A stretch of 64,000 bases of DNA from NCBI RefSeq assembly GCF_008919445.1, contig NZ_VSLG01000009.1:62001-126000 (forward strand), read 5' to 3'. A model generated the notes under the pieces. The model did not search any database. It saw only the letters and a program-made list of their open reading frames with translations, and had not been told where the DNA came from. Position numbers and translations under genes: made by a program. This document shows, piece by piece, positions 25,057-36,876 of this stretch; position 1 is the first letter of the stretch, and each line of letters starts with the position of its first letter. The stretch comes from Serinicoccus kebangsaanensis. GTDB lineage: Bacteria; Actinomycetota; Actinomycetes; Actinomycetales; Dermatophilaceae.

Positions 25057-25506
25057 ATGCCCGTCAACCCTGACTACGCCGGTCGGGCCTACCCGCCGGC
25101 GGGACCGTACGACATCACCCGCGAGCAGATCGCGGCCTTCGCCGACGCCGTCGGCGCCACCGGTGCGGCGCACCGCGACCCCGAGGCCGCTCGGGCGCTC
25201 GGGCACGCGGACGTGGTGGCTCCTCCGACCTTCGCGGTGCGGCTGGCCCAGCAGTGCGAGGCCCAGCTGGTGCAGGACCCCGGCGCCGGCATCGACTTCT
25301 CCCGCGTCGTCCACGGCCAGGAGGGCTTCACCCACCACCGGCCGATCGTCGCCGGAGACGTGCTCACCGGCACGCTGCACGTGGACACCATGCGCGAGGC
25401 CGGCGGTCACGGCATGGTCGCCACCCGGGTGGAGCTGGCGGACACCGCGGGCGAGCCGGTCACCACGGTGACCTCGACCATCGTCGTCCGGGGGGCGGGC
25501 CGGTGA
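25057..25506 (+). CDS. MaoC-family dehydratase subunit, HadA-like
   Basis: 149-aa hotdog protein of the MaoC N-terminal class (FAS1-type dehydratase). The family segments YDITREQIAAFADAVGA, ADVVAPPTFA and VHGQEGFTHHRPIVAGDVL are present, but it lacks the catalytic Asp-His motif, which its partner supplies. In mycobacteria the equivalent HadA and HadB form the (3R)-hydroxyacyl-ACP dehydratase. TAGGGT lies 7 bases before the ATG, so the gene is probably leaderless. It is coupled to the next gene by GTGA. Confidence 0.86.
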   Translation: MPVNPDYAGRAYPPAGPYDITREQIAAFADAVGATGAAHRDPEAARALGHADVVAPPTFAVRLAQQCEAQLVQDPGAGIDFSRVVHGQEGFTHHRPIVAGDVLTGTLHVDTMREAGGHGMVATRVELADTAGEPVTTVTSTIVVRGAGR

Positions 25507-25907
25507 GCGGGCTGAGCCGCACGGTGAGCGTCGACCGCGACCGTCTGGTGGCGTATGCCGACGCCTCCGGCGACCAGAACCCCATCCACCGGGACGCCGA
25601 GGTCGCCCGGTCGGTGGGCCTGCCGGACGTCATCGCGCACGGCATGTGGACGATGGGCGCAGCGCTGGAGCTGGTCACCGACTACGTGGGCGGGGACCCC
25701 GGCCGCGTCCTGTCCTGCCAGACCCGCTTCACCGGCATGGTCGTCGTGCCCGAGGGCCGCTCCGTCGAGGTGCTGGTCGAGGGCGAGGTCACCAAGACCG
25801 ACGAGCAGGCCGGCACCGAGACCCTCCAGCTCACGGCCACCTGCGCCGGCGAGAAGGTGCTCGGTCGGTGCCAGGCCGTGGTGCGGCGGGCGGGGACCGA
25901 CGCGTGA
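25503..25907 (+). CDS. MaoC-family dehydratase subunit, HadB-like
   Basis: 134-aa hotdog protein carrying the hydratase-2 motif ASGDQNPIHRDAEVARSVGLPDVIAHGMWTM with catalytic Asp and His. With the preceding subunit it should form the heterodimeric hydroxyacyl dehydratase. The GTG overlaps the previous stop, and its own stop overlaps murB in the same way. Confidence 0.88.
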   Translation: MSGLSRTVSVDRDRLVAYADASGDQNPIHRDAEVARSVGLPDVIAHGMWTMGAALELVTDYVGGDPGRVLSCQTRFTGMVVVPEGRSVEVLVEGEVTKTDEQAGTETLQLTATCAGEKVLGRCQAVVRRAGTDA

Positions 25908-27061
25908 GCCGACCGACGTCCGGGACGGCCGACGGGGCCACGGCGGACACGGCGCGACCGCTGGCCGAGCTGACGACCATGCGCGTGGGTGGACCCCCGC
26001 GACGGATGGTCACCGCGACCACCGAGGCCGAGCTGATCGAGGCCGTCCGGGAGGTCGACGACGCGGGGGAGCCGCTGCTCGTCGTCGGCGGTGGCTCGAA
26101 CCTCGTGGTGGCCGACGAGGGCTTCCCAGGGACGGTGGTCCTGGTCCGGACCCGCGGGGTCGAGGTGCCGCACGACTCGGCCTGCGGTGGGGTGAGCGCC
26201 ACGATCGCGGCCGGCGAGACCTGGGACGACGTCGTCGCCCACGCGTGCGAGCAGGGATGGTCCGGCATCGAGGCGCTCTCCGGCATCCCGGGCGCGACCG
26301 GTGCGACACCGGTCCAGAACGTCGGCGCCTACGGCCAGGAGGTCGCGCAGACCATCGCCAGCGTCCGGGTCTGGGACCGGGTCGAGAGCCGGATCCGCAC
26401 GATGTTCGCGGCCGACCTCGACTTCTCCTACCGGCACTCCGTCCTCAAGGAGTCGATGGTCGGCGCGGGCGCCGCCCCGGGCGCGGTGACCCCGCGCCAC
26501 GTCGTGCTCAGCGTCACCTTCTCGCTGCGCCCCACCGAGCTCTCCCAGCCGATCGGGTATGCCGCGCTCGCCGACGGGCTCGGGGTCGAGCTGGGGGAGC
26601 GGGTGCCGTTGGCGCAGGCGCGGGCCGCGGTGGTGGAGCAGCGGGCGCGCCGCGGGATGGTGCTCGACCCGGAGGACCACGACACCTGGTCCTGCGGGTC
26701 GTTCTTCACGAACCCGATCATGCCGCGCGAGCAGCTCCAGGAGGTCCGCGCCAGGGCCGAGCACAGCATCGGCCAGGACCGTCGGTCGGCGATCCCCCCG
26801 AGCTATCCCACGGACACCGAGGAGCTGGTCAAGACCTCTGCGGCCTGGCTCATCGAGCACGCCGGCTTCACCAAGGGCTACGCCACCCGGGCGGGCCGCC
26901 CCGCCGGGCTCTCGACCAAGCACACCCTCGCGCTGACCAACCGCGGCGCGGCGACGGCGCAGGACGTCGTGACCCTCGCCCGGGAGGTCCGTGACGGGGT
27001 CGAGCAGACCTTCGGGATCCGCCTGGTCAACGAGCCGGTGCTGGTCGGCCTGAGCCTCTAG
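25904..27061 (+). CDS. murB: UDP-N-acetylmuramate dehydrogenase
   Basis: 385-aa cytoplasmic flavoenzyme that reduces UDP-GlcNAc-enolpyruvate to UDP-MurNAc in peptidoglycan synthesis. The FAD-binding segments are LLVVGGGSNLVVADEGF and GIPGATGATPVQNVGAYGQEV. The catalytic Ser lies in WSCGSFFTNPI, and the C-terminal region (WLIEHAGFTKG) is of the MurB type. It is the last gene of the HadA, HadB, MurB run in actinobacteria. The GTG start is coupled to the previous stop. Confidence 0.95.
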   Translation: MSRPTSGTADGATADTARPLAELTTMRVGGPPRRMVTATTEAELIEAVREVDDAGEPLLVVGGGSNLVVADEGFPGTVVLVRTRGVEVPHDSACGGVSATIAAGETWDDVVAHACEQGWSGIEALSGIPGATGATPVQNVGAYGQEVAQTIASVRVWDRVESRIRTMFAADLDFSYRHSVLKESMVGAGAAPGAVTPRHVVLSVTFSLRPTELSQPIGYAALADGLGVELGERVPLAQARAAVVEQRARRGMVLDPEDHDTWSCGSFFTNPIMPREQLQEVRARAEHSIGQDRRSAIPPSYPTDTEELVKTSAAWLIEHAGFTKGYATRAGRPAGLSTKHTLALTNRGAATAQDVVTLAREVRDGVEQTFGIRLVNEPVLVGLSL

Positions 27062-27072
27062 GCGGGCTCGAC

Positions 27073-28794
27073 TCAGCGTTCGCGGACCCCCGCGGCCACG
27101 GCGTCGGCGACGGCCTCGAGGTAGGACGCCGGGAGGTCGTCCTGCCCGAGGACGGCGGCCCAGTAGGGCACCATCTCGCGGAAGTAGTGGTGCCCGTGGC
27201 CGCCGGGCGTCGACACCGAGAGCGGCATGTCCATCCCGATCTGCCAGAAGGACACCCAGGGCTGCCAGGTGAGGGCGGCCGGCACGTCGCGCCCGGCGCG
27301 CTCGCGCATCCAGTCCGGCTCGTGCCACAGCAGGGTCGGGTCCCACCAGACGATGGGGTCCGAGGCGTGCTGGGCATACACCACCCGCGGCTCCTCCCAG
27401 GCGACGTAGGGGCCGCCGTAGAAGTCCTGACCCAGCTCCGCGGGGCGGGTGACGAAGCGCACGTGCCGCCCGTTGTCGACCACCGGGGCGATCTGCGGTG
27501 AGCCCGGCTGACGACCCGCGGTCAGCTCGCTCCACACCGGGGTGAACGACGGGGTGCCGGACCACAGCGCGCCGTCCACCCGGTCGAGCATGTCCTGCGC
27601 CGAGGAGAAGGCCCCCTGGCCGCCATAGGACCCGAGGGACTCCCCACTCACCACGACCCGCGGCCGCCGGCCCTCCGGCAGCGCCTCGACCCGCGCCTCG
27701 ACCGCCTCGAACAGCGCACGTCCCGCCTCGGGAGGAGAGTCCCGGTCCGTGGCGTAGGCCAGGGCGGAGGAGAAGAAGGAGTACTGCATGGACACGGTGG
27801 CGACGTCCCCACCGGTGAGGTACTCCAGCGACGCGACCGACCACTCCTGCACGTAGCCGGTCCCGGTGGAGGTGATGACGTGCACCACGGAGCGGTCGAG
27901 GGCGGCGGTGCGGTCGATCTCCCTCATCACCGCGGCCACCGCCGCCTCGATCGTGTCGTTGTCCTGCTTCCCGGCATACAGCCGGATCGGCTCACGCGCC
28001 TGCGCCCCCGTCACCCGCGCGATGTCCGCCGCCCGCGGACCGTCGGCGACCATCGCCTGCCCGTCCCGCCCCAGGTCGGCCCAGGCCTGGGTGGACTGCG
28101 GGCTGCCCGACCGCTCGGCCTGGCTGGGCGCCACCCGCCCCTGCGGCGTCTCGGCGTTGAGCCGGGCGGCCGACCCCAGCGCCGCGTTGACCGCCTGCCG
28201 GTAGACCAGCCCCTCGCTCACCCAGACGATGCCGACGAGCAGCAGCACCGCCGCGACGGTGGAGGCCACCACCCCCGGCAGCCACCGTCGGCCCAGCCGT
28301 GCCAGCTGCTTCCACAGCGAGCCCACCAGCCGCACGCCCAGGACCAGCAGCACACCGAGCCCCAGACCTCCCGCCACCCCCACGGCCATCCCGGCGTTGC
28401 CACCGGTGTCGAGCCCCACGAGGTCGGCGTTGCTGGCCTGCTGGCGCACGCTCCACCACCACACGACCCCGCTGACCCCGACCAGCAGCACGTCCCAGGC
28501 CACGGTCAGCACCCGCTCGGCCCGCGGGCTCACCCGGACCTGCAGGCCGATCAGCCGGGCGAGCAGCCCGCTCACCCGCCCGAGGAGCGAGCCCACCAGG
28601 TAGCCGTAGGCGATGCTGAAGCCGACACCGACCGTGGTCATCCACCACGTCCGCGGCAGCAGGCTCGGGCTGAGGGCGACCCACAGCATGACCAGCCCGA
28701 GGGTGAAGCCGAGCTGGGACACCCGGCCGAAGAGCCACTCGCGACCCGGGCGCACCGTGCGGGGATAGAGCAGCACGGTCGGGGCGGCGTCCAC
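27073..28794 (-). CDS. Membrane-anchored alpha/beta-hydrolase family protein
   Basis: 573-aa protein with five or six N-terminal membrane helices (within 25-195) followed by an alpha/beta-hydrolase domain of the actinobacterial Abhydrolase_9 type. The nucleophile elbow is GESLGS (384-389); VITSTGTGYVQEWSV and DPIVWWDP fit the family. The active site should lie on one membrane face, and the substrate is not known. The GTG at 28794 lies 6 bases after TAGATT, so the message is probably leaderless. It converges with murB. Confidence 0.85.
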   Translation of the reverse strand: MDAAPTVLLYPRTVRPGREWLFGRVSQLGFTLGLVMLWVALSPSLLPRTWWMTTVGVGFSIAYGYLVGSLLGRVSGLLARLIGLQVRVSPRAERVLTVAWDVLLVGVSGVVWWWSVRQQASNADLVGLDTGGNAGMAVGVAGGLGLGVLLVLGVRLVGSLWKQLARLGRRWLPGVVASTVAAVLLLVGIVWVSEGLVYRQAVNAALGSAARLNAETPQGRVAPSQAERSGSPQSTQAWADLGRDGQAMVADGPRAADIARVTGAQAREPIRLYAGKQDNDTIEAAVAAVMREIDRTAALDRSVVHVITSTGTGYVQEWSVASLEYLTGGDVATVSMQYSFFSSALAYATDRDSPPEAGRALFEAVEARVEALPEGRRPRVVVSGESLGSYGGQGAFSSAQDMLDRVDGALWSGTPSFTPVWSELTAGRQPGSPQIAPVVDNGRHVRFVTRPAELGQDFYGGPYVAWEEPRVVYAQHASDPIVWWDPTLLWHEPDWMRERAGRDVPAALTWQPWVSFWQIGMDMPLSVSTPGGHGHHYFREMVPYWAAVLGQDDLPASYLEAVADAVAAGVRER

Positions 28795-28859
28795 GCCCCC
28801 AATCTAGGACCGGGCACCCCCGGCGGGCGGCCCGCCCCGGCGTGCGCGACGATGACGGT

Positions 28860-29273
28860 ATGCGCGCAGTCCAGCTGTCCCTGCTCGTCGCCTCCGCCCT
28901 GGCGCTCGCCGCCTGCGGCACCGACACGAACGGCTCCGGTGGCGCCGATCCGTCGAGCTCGCCGGACGGAGGAGGTGAGGAGGTCTTCGCCTCCGGGATC
29001 GTCATGCAGTCCTCCGCGGACGCCCCGGTCGAGTTCTGCGTCGGCCCCATCGCCGAGTCCTACCCACCGCAGTGCACCGGCCCGGAGCTGGCCGGGGCCT
29101 TCTCCTGGGACGACGTCGAGGTGCAGACCGAGGGGGAGGTGCGGTGGACCGACACCACCTACTACGGCGTGGGCACCTTCGACCCGGACCAGGGGGAGCG
29201 GGGCACCTTCTCGCTCACCCAGCCGCTCGGCACCGAGGAGCCCGAGGGGTATGCCCGGCTCTCGACCGGGTAG
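28860..29273 (+). CDS. Small lipoprotein
   Basis: 137-aa protein whose first 19 residues form a lipoprotein signal ending in the lipobox LAAC (Cys 19), followed by a Gly/Ser linker and a compact acidic domain (FASGIVMQSSADAPVEFCVGPI, GAFSWDDVEVQ). It should be anchored on the outer face of the membrane. The domain resembles a widespread actinobacterial lipoprotein of unknown function. It is convergent with adenosine deaminase. Confidence 0.8.
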   Translation: MRAVQLSLLVASALALAACGTDTNGSGGADPSSSPDGGGEEVFASGIVMQSSADAPVEFCVGPIAESYPPQCTGPELAGAFSWDDVEVQTEGEVRWTDTTYYGVGTFDPDQGERGTFSLTQPLGTEEPEGYARLSTG

Positions 29274-30317
29274 TCAGCCGGTCGGCACGGCGTGCAGCCA
29301 GCCGTCGACGTCGCCCAGCAGGGCGCGCTTGACCTCGGCCGGTGCGGTCGATCCCTCGATCGAGCTGCGCGCCAGGTGGGCCAGGGCGGCGTCGTCCAAC
29401 CTGTGGTCGACCCGGGCGGAGACGTACTGGTCGGCCAGCCGGTTGCCGAACAGCAACGGGTCGTCGGCGCCCAGTGCCACCCTCGCGCCCACCTCCAGCA
29501 GCCGCGGCAGCGGCACCGCGGCCAGGGACGGGTAGACGCCGAGCGCGACGTTGCTCCCGGGGCATACCTCGAGGGTCACCTGCTCGTCCACGACGCGCCC
29601 CAGCACCGCCTCGTCCTCCACCGCGCGGATGCCGTGACCCAGCCGGTCGGGGAGCAGGTGGTCCAGGGCGACCTGGACGTGGTCGGCGCCGAGCAGCTCG
29701 CCGGCGTGCGGCACGCTGGCCAGCCCGGCCTTCGCGGCGATCCGGAAGGCGGGCTCGAAGTCGCCGGTCCAGCCGCGGCGTTCGTCGTTGGAGAGCCCGA
29801 AGCCGACGACCGCCCCGGCCCCCTCCCCGGCGTGCCTGGCGGCCAGCCGGGCCAGGGCCCGGGCATCCAGCGGGTGCTTCATCCGGGAGGCGGCGACCAC
29901 GACCGCGACCTGGGTGCCGGTGGCCTCGCTGGCGGCGCGGGCCTCGTCCAGCACGATCTCCAGGGCCGGTGTCAGGCCCCCGAGGAACGGGGCGTAGGAC
30001 GTCGGGTCCACCTGGATCTCGAGCCAGCGCGACCCCTCGGCCGCGTCGTCCTCCGCGGCCTCCCGGACGATGCGGCGCATGTCCTCCTCGTCCCGGACGA
30101 CGGCGCGGGCGGCGTCGTAGAGCCGCTGGAAGCGGAACCACCCCCGCTCGTCCCGTCCGGACAGCTCCGGCGGCCACCGCGTCGTCAGGGCGTGGGGCAG
30201 CCGCAGGTGGTGCTTGGCGGCCAGGTCCCGGACCGTCTCGATCCGCATCGAGCCGGTGAAGTGCAGGTGCAGGTGGGCCTTGGGCAGCGCGAGCAGCGAG
30301 CGGGTCCCCTCGGGCAT
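29274..30317 (-). CDS. add: Adenosine deaminase
   Basis: 347-aa TIM-barrel metal enzyme that deaminates adenosine and deoxyadenosine to inosine in purine salvage. Zinc ligands are in HLHLH (15-19); catalytic residues are in VPHAGELLG, the RLGHGIRAVED segment and ALGADDPLLFG. The acidic substrate loop is shorter than in animal enzymes. TAGGCT lies 6 bases before the ATG, so it is probably leaderless. It is divergent from the ABC operon. Confidence 0.92.
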   Translation of the reverse strand: MPEGTRSLLALPKAHLHLHFTGSMRIETVRDLAAKHHLRLPHALTTRWPPELSGRDERGWFRFQRLYDAARAVVRDEEDMRRIVREAAEDDAAEGSRWLEIQVDPTSYAPFLGGLTPALEIVLDEARAASEATGTQVAVVVAASRMKHPLDARALARLAARHAGEGAGAVVGFGLSNDERRGWTGDFEPAFRIAAKAGLASVPHAGELLGADHVQVALDHLLPDRLGHGIRAVEDEAVLGRVVDEQVTLEVCPGSNVALGVYPSLAAVPLPRLLEVGARVALGADDPLLFGNRLADQYVSARVDHRLDDAALAHLARSSIEGSTAPAEVKRALLGDVDGWLHAVPTG

Positions 30318-30384
30318 CCACCCAGCCTAACCAGGGGGTTATCCCCCTGGGGAGAGGCGGCACCGTCTCACTACAGTCGGCCCT

Positions 30385-31347
30385 GTGACCGTGATCCAGA
30401 CCCGAGGGCTGACCAAGCGCTACGGCTCCGGCGCGCCTCCGGCGCTGGCCGATCTCACCGTCGACGTCGCCGACGGGGTGACCGGCCTGGTCGGTGCCAA
30501 CGGTGCGGGCAAGTCGACGCTGATCAAGCTCCTGCTCGGCCTGCTGGCACCGACCTCCGGCAGCGGGAGCGTGCTGGGTCACGACATCACCGCGGGTGGT
30601 GAGGCGATCCGACGGGCGGTGGGCTACATGCCCGAGCACGACTGCCTGCCGCCGGACATGCGCTGCATCGACTTCGTCGTGCACATGGGGAGGGTCTCCG
30701 GGCTGCCGGCCGCCGCGGCGCGCGAGCGGGCCGCCGACGTGCTCCGTCACGTGGGGCTGGCCGAGGAGCGCTACCGCCTGATGGGTGGCTACTCCACCGG
30801 CATGAAGCAGCGCGCCAAGCTGGCCCAGGCCCTCGTCCACGACCCGCAGCTGGTGCTGCTGGACGAGCCCACCAACGGCCTGGACCCGGCGGCCCGGGAC
30901 GACATGCTGGCGCTGGTCCAGCGGATCGGCCACGACTTCGGCATACCGGTCCTGGTCACCTCGCACCTGCTCGGCGAGCTGGAGCGGGTCAGCGACCACG
31001 TGATCGTCCTGGACGCCGGTCGGCTGCTGCGCTCGGAGGAGACGCAGGCCTTCCTCGCCGACACCGGGGTGGTGCTGGTCGAGGTGATCGGTGCGGCCGA
31101 CGCGCAGCAGCGGATGGGGGAGGCCCTGGCCGCCCGGGGCCTGGTCTCCCGGCCGCGCGGCAGCCTCATCGAGATCGACCCGGTGACGCTGCCCGACGAC
31201 GCCGACGGCGAGGCGGCCACGCGGGCGCACGACCAGCTGCGCGACGTCGTGCGCGACACCGCGGCGGACCTCGGGGTCGGCCTGGTGCGGGTGCAGGCGC
31301 AGACCGGCCGGCTCGAGGACGTCTTCCGCGAGGAGGTGCCGGCATGA
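30385..31347 (+). CDS. ABC transporter ATP-binding protein (first of two)
   Basis: 320-aa ATPase with P-loop GANGAGKST, signature YSTGMKQR, Walker B LVLLDEPTNGLD, H-loop VTSHLLGE and a C-terminal regulatory extension of about 90 residues. The GTG at 30385 follows TACAGT by 7 bases, so the operon message is probably leaderless. It starts a four-gene unit of ATPase, permease, ATPase and permease with four-base or one-base overlaps throughout. Confidence 0.87.
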   Translation: MTVIQTRGLTKRYGSGAPPALADLTVDVADGVTGLVGANGAGKSTLIKLLLGLLAPTSGSGSVLGHDITAGGEAIRRAVGYMPEHDCLPPDMRCIDFVVHMGRVSGLPAAAARERAADVLRHVGLAEERYRLMGGYSTGMKQRAKLAQALVHDPQLVLLDEPTNGLDPAARDDMLALVQRIGHDFGIPVLVTSHLLGELERVSDHVIVLDAGRLLRSEETQAFLADTGVVLVEVIGAADAQQRMGEALAARGLVSRPRGSLIEIDPVTLPDDADGEAATRAHDQLRDVVRDTAADLGVGLVRVQAQTGRLEDVFREEVPA

Positions 31348-32231
31348 GCGCACCGGCCGAACGCACCGGGGTGATCCACGACATCGGCTACCGCCGGTAT
31401 GCCGGTGCCCGGATGAGCAGCGCCGGCATCGCCGGGTCGCTGCTCGCCTCGGGGGTGCTCGCGGTCTTCGGCTTCGGACGCTCGGGCAAGGCCAAGATCC
31501 TGCCCTTCGTCCTGCTCGGCATGACCATGGTCCCCGCGGTCGTCATGGTGGGGATCATGAGCTTCATCGGGCTGGACGCCGGGCTGCTCAACTACGCGAG
31601 CTACAACGCGGGCAGCTCGTTCCTGGTCGTGCTGTTCGTGGCGGCGCAGGCGCCGGTGCTGTTCAGCCGGGACCTGCGCTCCGGCGTGATCAGCCTCTAC
31701 CTCGCCCGACCGCTGGGGGCGAGCGCCTTCGCGCTCATCCGATGGGCCTCGCTCGTGCTGGCCATCCTCGCCTTCGTGCTCACCCCGCTGCTGGTGCTCT
31801 TCATCGGTGGGCTCTCCGCCGGTGCGTCCTTCACCGAGGAGCTGCCCCGCGTCGCCTGGGCGCTGGCCGGGGCGGTCGTCCTCGCGCTGCTGGTGGCGAC
31901 GGTGGCCGCGCTGGTCTCGTCCTGGACGCTGCGGCGGGGCCTGGCGATCGCCGGCACGATCATGGTGCTGCTGGTCGGGCTGGGGGTCACCGTGGCGCTG
32001 AAGGAGACGCTCTTCTTCGAGGGCATGGACACCGCCGCGCACTGGGTCTCGCTGCTGTCGCCCTTCGCGCTCGTCGACGCCGTCACCGCGGTGCTGGGGG
32101 GCACGGACGCGCAGATCACCAGCGCGCCGGAGTCGGTGGCCACCGGGTGGCTCCTCGTCTCGACCGCGCTCGCGCTGATGGCCGTGGGTCTGCTCCTGCT
32201 CATCCGTCGCTACCGCAGCAAGGGGGCGTGA
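31344..32231 (+). CDS. ABC-2 type permease
   Basis: 295-aa membrane protein with about six helices and an unusual hydrophilic start (GVIHDIGYRRYAGARMS) that recurs in actinobacterial and myxobacterial ABC-2 permeases. It carries LFSRDLRSGVISLYLARPL, the cytoplasmic coupling loop. It presumably pairs with the preceding ATPase. Cargo is unknown. Confidence 0.8.
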   Translation: MSAPAERTGVIHDIGYRRYAGARMSSAGIAGSLLASGVLAVFGFGRSGKAKILPFVLLGMTMVPAVVMVGIMSFIGLDAGLLNYASYNAGSSFLVVLFVAAQAPVLFSRDLRSGVISLYLARPLGASAFALIRWASLVLAILAFVLTPLLVLFIGGLSAGASFTEELPRVAWALAGAVVLALLVATVAALVSSWTLRRGLAIAGTIMVLLVGLGVTVALKETLFFEGMDTAAHWVSLLSPFALVDAVTAVLGGTDAQITSAPESVATGWLLVSTALALMAVGLLLLIRRYRSKGA

Positions 32232-33154
32232 TGACCGACCTGACCCTGACCGACGTCTCGCGCTGGTACGGCAACGTGGTCGCCGTCAACGACGTCACCA
32301 TGACGATCGGCCCGGGCGTCACCGGCCTGCTCGGCCCCAACGGCGCCGGCAAGTCCACCCTGATCGCCATGATGGCGGGATTCCTGGCCCCCTCCTCCGG
32401 CGAGGTCCGCCTGGGCGAGCAACGGGTCTGGCGCAACGTCACGGCATACCGGGACCTGGGGCTGGTCCCGGAGCGGGAGGTGAGCTTCGCCTATCTCACC
32501 GGGCGCCAGTTCGTGCAGGCCAGCGCCGAGCTGCACCGGCTGCGCGACACCCGCGCCGCCACCGCCCGGGCGCTCGCCGAGGTCGACCTGACCGACGCCG
32601 CGGACCGCGCGATCAGCACCTACTCCAAGGGGATGCGGCAACGCGCCAAGCTGGCCTCGGCCCTCGTCCACGAGCCGCAGGTGCTGCTGCTGGACGAGCC
32701 CTTCAACGGCGTCGACCCCCGACAGCGGATGCACCTGATGGACCTGCTGACCCGGATGGGGGAGGCCGGCCGCACCGTGCTCTTCTCCAGCCACATCCTG
32801 GAGGAGGTCGAGCAGATCGCCCGCCAGATCGAGGTCGTCGTCGCGGGGCGGCACGCCGCGAGCGGGGACTTCGGAGCCATCCGGCGGCTGATGACGGACC
32901 GGCCGAGCCACTACCTCGTCCGGTCCACCGACGACCGGGCGCTCGCGGCGGCGCTGATGGCCCGGCCGGGCGTCCGCAGCGTCGCGCTGGGGCGGGTCGG
33001 CACCGGGGACGCGATCACCGTCGAGGTGACCGACACCGGTGAGTTCACCCATGCCCTGCCGGTCCTGGCGCGCCGGGCCGGCATCACGGTGCGGGAGATC
33101 GCACCCTCGGACGAGAGCCTGGAGTCGGTGTTCACCTACCTGGTGCAGTCATGA
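32231..33154 (+). CDS. ABC transporter ATP-binding protein (second of two)
   Basis: 307-aa ATPase with P-loop GPNGAGKST, signature YSKGMRQR, Walker B VLLLDEPFNGVD and H-loop FSSHILEE. It is clearly related to the first ATPase of the operon, probably by duplication. The TGATG overlap couples it to the permease before it. Confidence 0.87.
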   Translation: MTDLTLTDVSRWYGNVVAVNDVTMTIGPGVTGLLGPNGAGKSTLIAMMAGFLAPSSGEVRLGEQRVWRNVTAYRDLGLVPEREVSFAYLTGRQFVQASAELHRLRDTRAATARALAEVDLTDAADRAISTYSKGMRQRAKLASALVHEPQVLLLDEPFNGVDPRQRMHLMDLLTRMGEAGRTVLFSSHILEEVEQIARQIEVVVAGRHAASGDFGAIRRLMTDRPSHYLVRSTDDRALAAALMARPGVRSVALGRVGTGDAITVEVTDTGEFTHALPVLARRAGITVREIAPSDESLESVFTYLVQS

Positions 33155-33844
33155 ACCTCACGATCATGCGACTCGCCCTGCGCGCCATCGTCGGCGGCTG
33201 GCGCGGCGTCATCCTGCTGGCCCTGCCCGTCCTGCTGATCGGTCTCGCGGCGCTGCTGCGGGCGGTGACCGGCGAGCCGGTGAGCGCCACCATGGTGATC
33301 GTCGAGGTCGGCCTGGCGATGGTGGTGCCGCTGGTGGCGCTGCTCGCCGCCAACGGCGTGCTGGGGCCGGAGATCGACGACGGTTCGGTGGTCTACCTGC
33401 TCTCGACGCCGGTGAGCCGGTACGTCGTGGCGGCGTCCAAGTTCGCCGTCGCCGCCGGCTCCGCCGCGCTGCTCTCGATCGGCGGACTGCTCGGGGCGAG
33501 CCTGGCCGGGGGACTGTCGGACCGGTGGTCCGTGGTGGCGGTGGTCACCGGCGGTGGGGGAGCGGTGCTCTACTGCGCCCTGTTCACCGCGCTGGCCGCC
33601 GCGACCCGGCACGGCATGATCGCCGGTCTGATCTACGTCCTGGTCATCGAGCAGCTGCTCGGCCGGTTCCTCGGCGGCTTCCGGTTCGTGTCGGTCCGGG
33701 CGGTGGCCGAGCGGCTCGGCGAGTCCGCCGCCGACGTGGACCTCGCTGTCGCGGACATGGGGCTGACGTATGCCGTCATCGCCTCCGCGGTGCTGCTCCT
33801 GGTCGGGGTGGCGGCCGCGGGATGGCGGCTGACCCGCTTCCAGC

Positions 33845-33861
<17 letters not shown>
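33151..33861 (+). CDS. ABC-2 type permease
   Basis: 236-aa membrane protein with six hydrophobic helices and the loop DDGSVVYLLSTPVSRY, which corresponds to the coupling loop of the other permease. It completes a transporter with two ATPases and two different permeases, so either one heteromeric exporter or two exporters are made. Its last 17 bases overlap the convergent FUSC gene. Confidence 0.8.
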
Positions 33862-36744
<2,883 letters not shown>

Positions 36745-36746
<2 letters not shown>

Positions 36747-36854
36747 CCGGCCGCACGGTCTGCGTCGACCGGCCGCACGGTCTGCGTCGACCGGCCGCAC
36801 GGTTTGGGCCGACCGGCCGCACGGTCTGCGTCGACCGGCCGCACGGTCTGCGTG
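36745..36854. repeat. Five 22-bp tandem repeats, each a hairpin
   Basis: Five copies in phase start at 36745, 36767, 36789, 36811 and 36833. Each contains GACCG, six bases, CGGTC, so every unit can fold by itself. The third unit differs at its end (TTTGGGCC instead of TCTGCGTC) and the last diverges after GTCTGCGT. The array begins in the last codon of argG and ends about 20 bases before the stop of the convergent aminotransferase gene, where it may serve as a terminator for both. Confidence 0.9.
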
Positions 36855-36876
36855 AGCGACCGCGTCGAGGAGCGTG